From: Agroathelia rolfsii
Taxonomy: Eukaryota > Basidiomycota > Agaricomycetes > Amylocorticiales > Amylocorticiaceae
Assembly (NCBI GenBank): GCA_018343915.1
Contig: JABRWF010000008.1
Location: 3,410,001 to 3,474,000 of the forward strand
Length of the DNA: 64,000 bases
Direction of reading: 5' to 3'
The notes beneath the pieces are model-generated. The model ran no database searches. It was not told the DNA's origin and was given only the letters and a program-made list of their open reading frames with translations. Position numbers and translations under genes: made by a program. Position 1 is the first letter of the stretch, and the number at the start of each line of letters is the position of its first letter. Positions 57,935-64,000 of this stretch are shown in pieces.

Positions 57935-59872
57935 TCAGAACCTGAAGCCACCTGCGAGGTTCATAACATTCTTGGGATCAACACGCCTTTTGATCTCCTT
58001 CAGGCGCTGGACGTTGTTGCCGTACATGCCCTCGAGGGTTTGATCATAGATGGCGTAGTTGACATAGCTGAACGAGCCGAGCACGCCATCAGCGGCTGCC
58101 ACGCTCTGGAGCTGTGCGGTAGACTGCTTAGCAGCGACGATCATCTCCTGGTCGTACTCCGAGTCGGTCCAGGCGTTGTAGACGTTCATAGGGTAGACAG
58201 TCTCGTTGCGGTTCGGTGGGTAGGCAGAGGGCACCTTGGCGTGAGAGTACGCAGCAGGGAGGAAGGGCTCAATGACGTAGGCGTTGAGGGTGAGGGAGTC
58301 GTTTCCGAGGGCATTGCTCCAGAACTAATAATATTGTTAGTTGGATGAAGAAGAGTGTGTTTTTAATTCTACCCACCTGGGTCTCGTTGGCAACAGCATT
58401 CAGAATGTTGGAGGTGAGAGCAGTGTGCGAAACTGTTTCGTAGATACCCCTGAGAACATTCGAATGTCAGCACTCGCTCTGAGATAGACAGAAGATGTAA
58501 ATACCTCATGGAGACAACGGTCTGGGTCCCGGCACTCTCAAGCAAAGAGTAGTAGGATCGGGTGGAAATGTCGGATTGAATGGACGGGATGGCAAGGAAG
58601 TCGTCATAAATACCAGCAGGGACAGTAGGTGCGTTGTAATACAAGTTCACCATGATGATCATCTAAAATGAACATATGGTGAGATCCACGACCACCAGGA
58701 ATAAATTGAGGAAACAGTCATACCTCGCCCTCAAGGTACATGTAGGTGCACACCATACCGGACTTGACATATTCATCACCCGTGGCAGAGCTGTAGTTGA
58801 GCATGGCCGAAGCAACGGCATCTGCCTGAGAGCTGTCATACAGGATTTGACCGCCCCAAACATCGCCCTGAGGATGCGCTTCGAGGGTGATCGTGGTGAC
58901 AATACCCTGTGGCAATAGTGTCACCCATGAAAAATGGATCTGAACCTCGACAAAGCACATACATAGTTGTTTCCGCCGCCACGCAGAGCGAAGAAAAGAT
59001 CCGGATCTGACTCGTTGGTGACATTCTTGATGGTTCCATTGGGCATCACAAGCTCAAGAGCCGTAATGGTATCAACTGTCAAACCATATTCGTTGGTCTG
59101 GAAGGAATAGCCTGTAGTGTTTCTTCAGGAAACAGTGCCAATGTAAATAATCGTCGTCAAATAACTTACCACCACCCAGGGAGAATCCACCGACACCGAC
59201 ACCTGGGGCACGGCCACCGACAACACTGACATTGTATTGCTGTAGCTCATCATAGACAACGTCCCAGGTCAAACCCATGCCAACAGTAGCAGTCCCCTCA
59301 TCGGCATTGTAGGTAACTTCGTTGAAGCGGCTCATGGCAATGTGCACGCCCTTCGTAGACGAGAAACCTTGGTTGAAAGTGTGTCCTCCACCTTTGACCT
59401 ATAGAGAAAGCAGAAATATCAGAAAATGCATACATCTGTTCACATACGAAGTTGAACTTACAGCAAACGGTGTGCGGGTCGAACCAATAATCTTGATCTA
59501 TATTCGTTGTATGATTAATTCAGAGATACCCAAATTATGAAGATTGGGGATGGCATACAATCTCGGACACATCATCGGCAGTTCCAGGCTCAACCGTGCA
59601 CGTCGAGTTCTGGTTTGAAGACACAGCAAAGTGTTCCAGATCTGAAATAATCATTAATAACAAACTAATGTATATAGCCTTAAAGATTTGTGCCTACCTG
59701 ACGTGTAGTTTCCGGTACCAGGATAGAAAACAGCAGACTGGCTCGAGATGGCCTTCTCAATCGCTGCACAAGCGGAAGTAGCCTTGTCTTTGGAAGAGTA
59801 GAGGCTAGCACCGAGCGCAGGGGTAGAGGCGAGGCTCAAAGAGAGTAAGACAAGAGAGGAGAGTCTGTACAT
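57935..59872 (-). CDS. Secreted FAD-linked oxidase (BBE-like, FAD_binding_4, 491 aa)
   Basis: Nine exons (59698-59872, 59559-59641, 59462-59497, 59170-59398, 58963-59111, 58724-58906, 58505-58662, 58377-58449, 57935-58324) give 491 residues. A signal peptide (MYRLSSLVLLSLSLASTPALG) is clear. The FAD domain has CTVEPGTADDVSEIIKIIGS, VKGGGHTFNQGFSS (His104 is the likely covalent FAD attachment), GGRAPGVGVGGFSLGGGYSF, LVMPNGTIKNV and DLFFALRGGGNNYGIVTTI. The C-terminus has the berberine-bridge motif SYVNYAIYDQTLEGMYGNN, then LKEIKRRVDPKNVMNLAGGF. The second Cys attachment found in bicovalent sugar oxidases is replaced by Ser in GGFSLGGG, so a single link is likely. Substrate may be a sugar, alcohol or alkaloid-like compound and cannot be fixed. 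It produces hydrogen peroxide if it uses oxygen, which would suit neighbouring extracellular oxidases. Confidence 0.92.
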
Positions 59873-61254
59873 CCTGGATTTGGATTCCTGGGTGGTGATG
59901 TTGGACAGTCGAGCTCATGGCAAGCCGTATAAGTACTTTTTTGCGCCTAGTACAACTTCGTAACACTGAAGGGATTTACCCCACACAAGCTCAAGGATGA
60001 GGATGGCCGTGCTGTGCCACTGCAGTGAGAAATTGCGTGAGAATGAAACGAATCCATCTTTCACGGTTGAGGAAGCGACACAAGTAAGTGTGTGTGATCA
60101 TGATGTATGATGAGTTTACAAGACCGTTGGGAACTTGGCGAGAGAATGATAACAACAATATGCCAAGAATTGCCATATGGGGAGAGTGGCGAAAATATGT
60201 CACGTGATTACATAATCCACCGTGGGAGCGATCAATATGATAAATTCATTTATTTATAGTGACAGTATCAGGCCTGAAAGGCCTATGTTGCCACTGTACA
60301 ACGTGGGGATTAATTAAGAACTTGTGTGTGTACTCGATGGTGATTGTAACTCAATAATGATTGTAACCTGAAAAAAATCCCTATCATATGGCTTCATGTC
60401 TACGCCTCTGTCAGAATGAATAATGACTGCACTCCCATATTTCCGAAAGGCTCCTGATGTTGTACCTAGGCGACGCTCGTTTTATCCCACGTTGTCATCG
60501 GTGCCTCGCCTTCCCTCGTACTGCACTCAAACCACCCCTACTCGAATTGGTATATGGCATGCTGATCCTCTACTTTCCGGACACCGTTATATTTCCGGAT
60601 GATCCATATTGCTTTGTGTCTGCATACATCATACGATATTTTGGCAATATATGCGTCGTACCCTATAAATACTTCAAGTCGAGCTCTCTCTTCTTCATGC
60701 TATCTCCACTTTCTTGTTATCTATAGTGGTGCTTAGGAAGCCTTAGGAGTTCCACTTTCCACCCCCTGGTTTCAGATTATGCTCGGAACCTTAGGTTTGC
60801 TGTTAGGCCAGACACGTCCAAATTCGTGACTGCCTGGTGTCAGAAGTATAGCTATATGATATATAGTCATGTTTTCAATGGATATATTCTCCCTCTCCCC
60901 TTGGTTGAAACTTGGACTTCGGACTTAAAGCTTCCATACGCAATAGATTTAGAACATGTGCATTCAAAGCATTTCTATCGACACCAGTGAATGGGTTCTA
61001 CACGTTTCGCTTGTACACCGACCGTCCGCCTACCTTTGCGTAGGGACGAATTTATCTTCGGTTAGGTGATCTCAACTGATATAGATTGAGCACCAGTTAT
61101 TTATTATTACAATATCCGTGCATCCTCGGACGGGACATTGGGATAATCTATCTATAGGGTACAACTCTCAAACATTGTTTGTTACACATCTTTTGTTTTT
61201 GTAGGAAATGAATTTTACTATATTTGAAAAACAAAAATCCCGTATCACAAAAGT
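59873..61254. other. Oxidase promoter and intergenic DNA
   Basis: TCACGTGATT at about 60,199 lies some 330 bp upstream of the oxidase start. Otherwise only AT-rich DNA and short frames without motifs. Confidence 0.4.
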
Positions 61255-61458
61255 ACAGCCCGTGATACAAGCGAGCCAGCCAGATAATAAATCAAAGCAA
61301 GATATATTACGCTTGTCGTTGTACTTGGACGCGGTATGCGGACAAACGAATGAATTACATACAGGAAACGCGCAGCTACTCTAAAGGCCTAGTCACGCGT
61401 AGCATGATTGTGACTCCATCACTCCCATCCTCCGTAGCAATGGATTGCCATTCCAACA
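61255..61458 (-). mobile_element. hAT element remnant, 3' end only
   Basis: Read on the minus strand, this matches the last codons and 3' flank of the hAT gene at 41,008-41,222. It encodes LEWQSIATEDGSDGVTIMLR with a stop at 61376, against LEWQSIAMEDGSDGVTVTLH in the other copy. The following bases also match with gaps (shared TTCGTTTGTCCGC, ACAACGACAAGCG, CTGGCTGGCTCGCTTG). Nothing else of the transposase is present. It is a dead fragment with a diverged sequence. Confidence 0.75.
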
Positions 61459-62604
61459 CAGCCAATGGTTGATCTTTCACTCAGTATATAGTGTTTCAAA
61501 CCAAAAAAAAAAGATTGCATATATATCTACCTATGTATAGATTGGCTTGTCTATATGCAAGGAGATAACTGAGATATCATCACTTCCCGCTCGGGGATGG
61601 TACAAAGATTCAATCATGGTATTAAATTTGAAAGCTTTCTACTGACAAGAATAAGTTCCCACATTGTAAATTGAATTTGATAATAGCGTCAAAGTTTGTA
61701 AATTTGAAAGCTCCTGTAGCTGATGAGGTTGCTCCGAATGCTTAGTCGATGTTCAAGCGGCGTGATCGGGGAAACCGGGAAGTGTGCACCGTCTGGCGCC
61801 CGCCTTATTTGCCGCACCCGGCATGTCCTTCGAATTCGTCCCTGCTCGGGCACCAGCTTCAAGTTGTCCTCATCACCGTGATGCTGGATTTCTGCGTCAG
61901 ATGAATGCTGATATATGCCCCTCTTGATCTATAGTTTAGATAAAAGGCTGCCTCTGTCATACACGTGCAAGTTTTATGCCAATACTCCAAATTTGCAGTG
62001 CTACTAGACCAGTGAACATGTGAACGAGAACGAGAAAGCGTCGGTTCTATACTACACGTGCTCGGCGATCGCACATACCAGTATGACGGGATGGCCGAAG
62101 CCAGTGGGCCCGTGGTGTTCCATCCAGCCAGACGGAGCATGGCCTGTTTCTATATTCTTCGTCCGTTATATTTGCCATCTACCATCTATAACGATCTTGA
62201 AGAAGTCAGCCCGTTTCTCAACGTATCTTAAGGGCCCGCCCACTTCTTCGTCTCTTCAGCGATGCCGACTACAGCATCTTCTTGCATAGGCTGGCGCATC
62301 AGCCCGCCTGAGGCTTTTTTATGGCCCACTTGCCGCGGCGAGAGCGGCGTATGGCATGCAACTATGCGCATTGGTCCTGGCCGGCCTGACCGAGTACGAT
62401 GAGAAGCACACCCCCTCGCGAAGTTCGTCTTCGAAGCGCCAGAGAATACTAGAGTGCCAAAAATGACAGCGGCATCATCCTCGGCGAGCATTGTCTCACT
62501 GTCTTCTTTCTCCCATTAGCGGCCCTCTCCACATACAAATACCTCAAGCGTTCGTTCCGAGACATGCCCCTCCACTCCTCCAAGCGACTTCAGTGGGGAT
62601 CACC
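61459..62604. other. Laccase 2 promoter region and spacer
   Basis: No supported gene. The last 120 bp are pyrimidine-rich, with ACATACAAATACC about 75 bp upstream of the start as a weak TATA-like site. An ACACGTGC box is at about 61,962-61,969 and again at 62,054-62,061. Confidence 0.4.
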
Positions 62605-64000
62605 ATGCATCGACTCAGTCTCGGGGCCTCTGCCATCTCCCTTCTCTCTTTGGGTGCTCAGGCAGCCATTGGGCCTGTCTCGAACATCTCAGTCGTGAAT
62701 AAGGTCATTGCTCCAGATGGCTTCCAACGAGAGTCAGTACTGGTTAATCAGTGATGAATCACTTAGCCTGACATATCATGTAGTACCGTTCTCGTTGATG
62801 GAACTTTTCCGGGCCCTCCGCTCCTCGCCAAGAAAGTAACTCATAATTCCTACACAAAGTAGCTGTATGTCCGACAAATTTATATTAGGGAGACTCCTTC
62901 GAAATCAACGCTCTGAATCTGTTGCACGATACCACTATGGACACGGCAACTACGATCGTAAGCGACCCCCGTCGATCCGAAAGTCCCGGTCATCTCTGAC
63001 AAACCTGTGATTCATGTACGTATAGCACTGGCACGGTATTCATCAGCTTCACTCCAACGACGAGGACGGCACTGCGTTCGTGACACAATGCCCCATCATA
63101 CCGAACAACACGTTCCCGTACAATTTCCGCGTGCCCGACCAGGCTGGCACGTTCTGGTACCACTCGCACTTGTCCACACAATATTGCGATGGCTTGCGTG
63201 GTGCTATGATCCTCTATGACCCTGATGACCCATACAAGCACTGGTATGACGTTGACGATGGTATGGTTTTTCTGCGTTTTGTATGTGTACAAGCCGATGC
63301 AGATCAACTTACAGAATCTACGATTATCACACTTGCGGACTGGTACCATACCCCTTCGCCCTCGGCCGGATACATACCGTTTCCTGACTCAAACCTCATC
63401 AATGGCAGAGGTCGGTATTGGGGTGGACCCCAGGTACCGCTTTCGGTCGTTGAGGTGCAGTATGGGAAGCGGTACCGTTTCCGCCTGTTGTCTATGACTT
63501 GCCACCCGAACTATATCTTCTCTATCGATGGACACAATTTCACGTGAGTGCAACAATCCAGGATGTATGCACTATTCTCATACTTGTAGCTTGCATGAGA
63601 CAGCATTATCGAAGCGGACGGTGTCAACACCGAGCCCTTGGTCGTCGATTCCATACAGATCTACGCCGCGCAACGTTATTCGCTTATCGTGTATGCAGAC
63701 AAGCCAGTGAACAACTACTGGATTAGAGCATTGCCGAACCAGGGTAACATCACCACTGACGGAGGCTTGAACTCTGGTGCGTTCTATTGCAATCTCTACA
63801 TCGATGTCAGATTGACCCTGTGTTCCGTAGCCATTCTTCGCTATGCTGGCGCTCCAGAGGAGGACCCTACGACAGTCAACACGACGTCCATCGCGCCCTT
63901 CGTAGAGACTAATCTTCATGCACTGACGAACCCTACACCTCCTGGAAAGCCCTACCCAGGTGGCGCGGACTATAATTTGGACTTGGTTATGTATGCCAAC
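62605..64000 (+). CDS. Laccase 2, 5' two thirds (window edge)
   Basis: Seven exons are visible (62605-62732, 62784-62835, 62889-62957, 63026-63260, 63315-63543, 63604-63776, 63831 to the window end), about 352 residues. A signal peptide ([17 protein letters not shown]) precedes [20 protein letters not shown]. Copper motifs 1 and 2 are present: [15 protein letters not shown] and [14 protein letters not shown]. Then come [43 protein letters not shown] and EADGVNTEP. The first five internal introns are at the same places as in laccase 1, and exons 2-5 have the same lengths (52, 69, 235, 229 nt), so the two genes are close paralogues. Motifs 3 and 4 and the axial residue lie beyond the window. 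The gene points away from laccase 1. Confidence 0.93.

Noticed and set aside
60457..60726. 89-codon plus-strand frame
   Set aside because: No motif, no intron support and AT-rich surroundings; probably chance.
1..64000. CRISPR arrays, bacterial operons or prophage
   Set aside because: No regularly spaced identical repeats are present, and the intron-rich genes are clearly nuclear fungal.

Overview
The window is nuclear DNA from a filamentous basidiomycete fungus, most likely an agaricomycete. Genes are broken by many 50-65 nt introns, some exons are only 9-28 nt long, and the families found (laccases, GH5_12 glucosidase, S10 carboxypeptidase, DUF6593-, DUF6699- and DUF6534-type proteins, three fungal Ras GTPases) are typical of mushroom-forming fungi. 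I cannot name the species from sequence alone. All exon models were assembled by eye from splice signals and reading-frame continuity. For the main genes the summed exon lengths divide by three.

Left part (0-13 kb): the 3' end of a hexokinase gene (+), a mitochondrial AIM9-like phosphotransferase (-), a 507 bp almost perfect foldback transposon flanked by TA, a RING-like zinc protein (-) and an MFS transporter (+). Middle-left (14-22 kb): a family of small three-exon genes resembling DUF6593, with three intact copies and two wrecks; one wreck is fused to an RNase H fragment of a LINE-type retroelement. Centre (22-32 kb): three Ras GTPase genes in 5 kb, two of them divergent from one promoter, followed by an Hst3/Hst4-like sirtuin and MAF1.

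Middle-right (32-42 kb): a gene-poor, transposon-rich stretch with a decayed DUF6534-like membrane protein gene, another DUF6593-like copy with a lost splice acceptor, a 662 bp inverted-repeat element and a hAT transposase gene that has lost its catalytic core. Right part (42-64 kb): genes for a secreted low-complexity protein, a DUF6699-like protein, laccase 1, a membrane-anchored GH5_12 glucosidase, a serine carboxypeptidase, a secreted FAD oxidase and, at the window edge, the first two thirds of laccase 2 on the opposite strand. A second hAT 3' remnant lies between the oxidase and laccase 2.

The 48-64 kb block groups secreted or surface oxidases and hydrolases, consistent with extracellular biomass turnover and wall or sterol-glucoside metabolism; co-regulation is only inferred. 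The 22-32 kb block holds growth and stress regulators (Ras, sirtuin, Maf1), but nothing in the sequence shows that they are functionally coupled.
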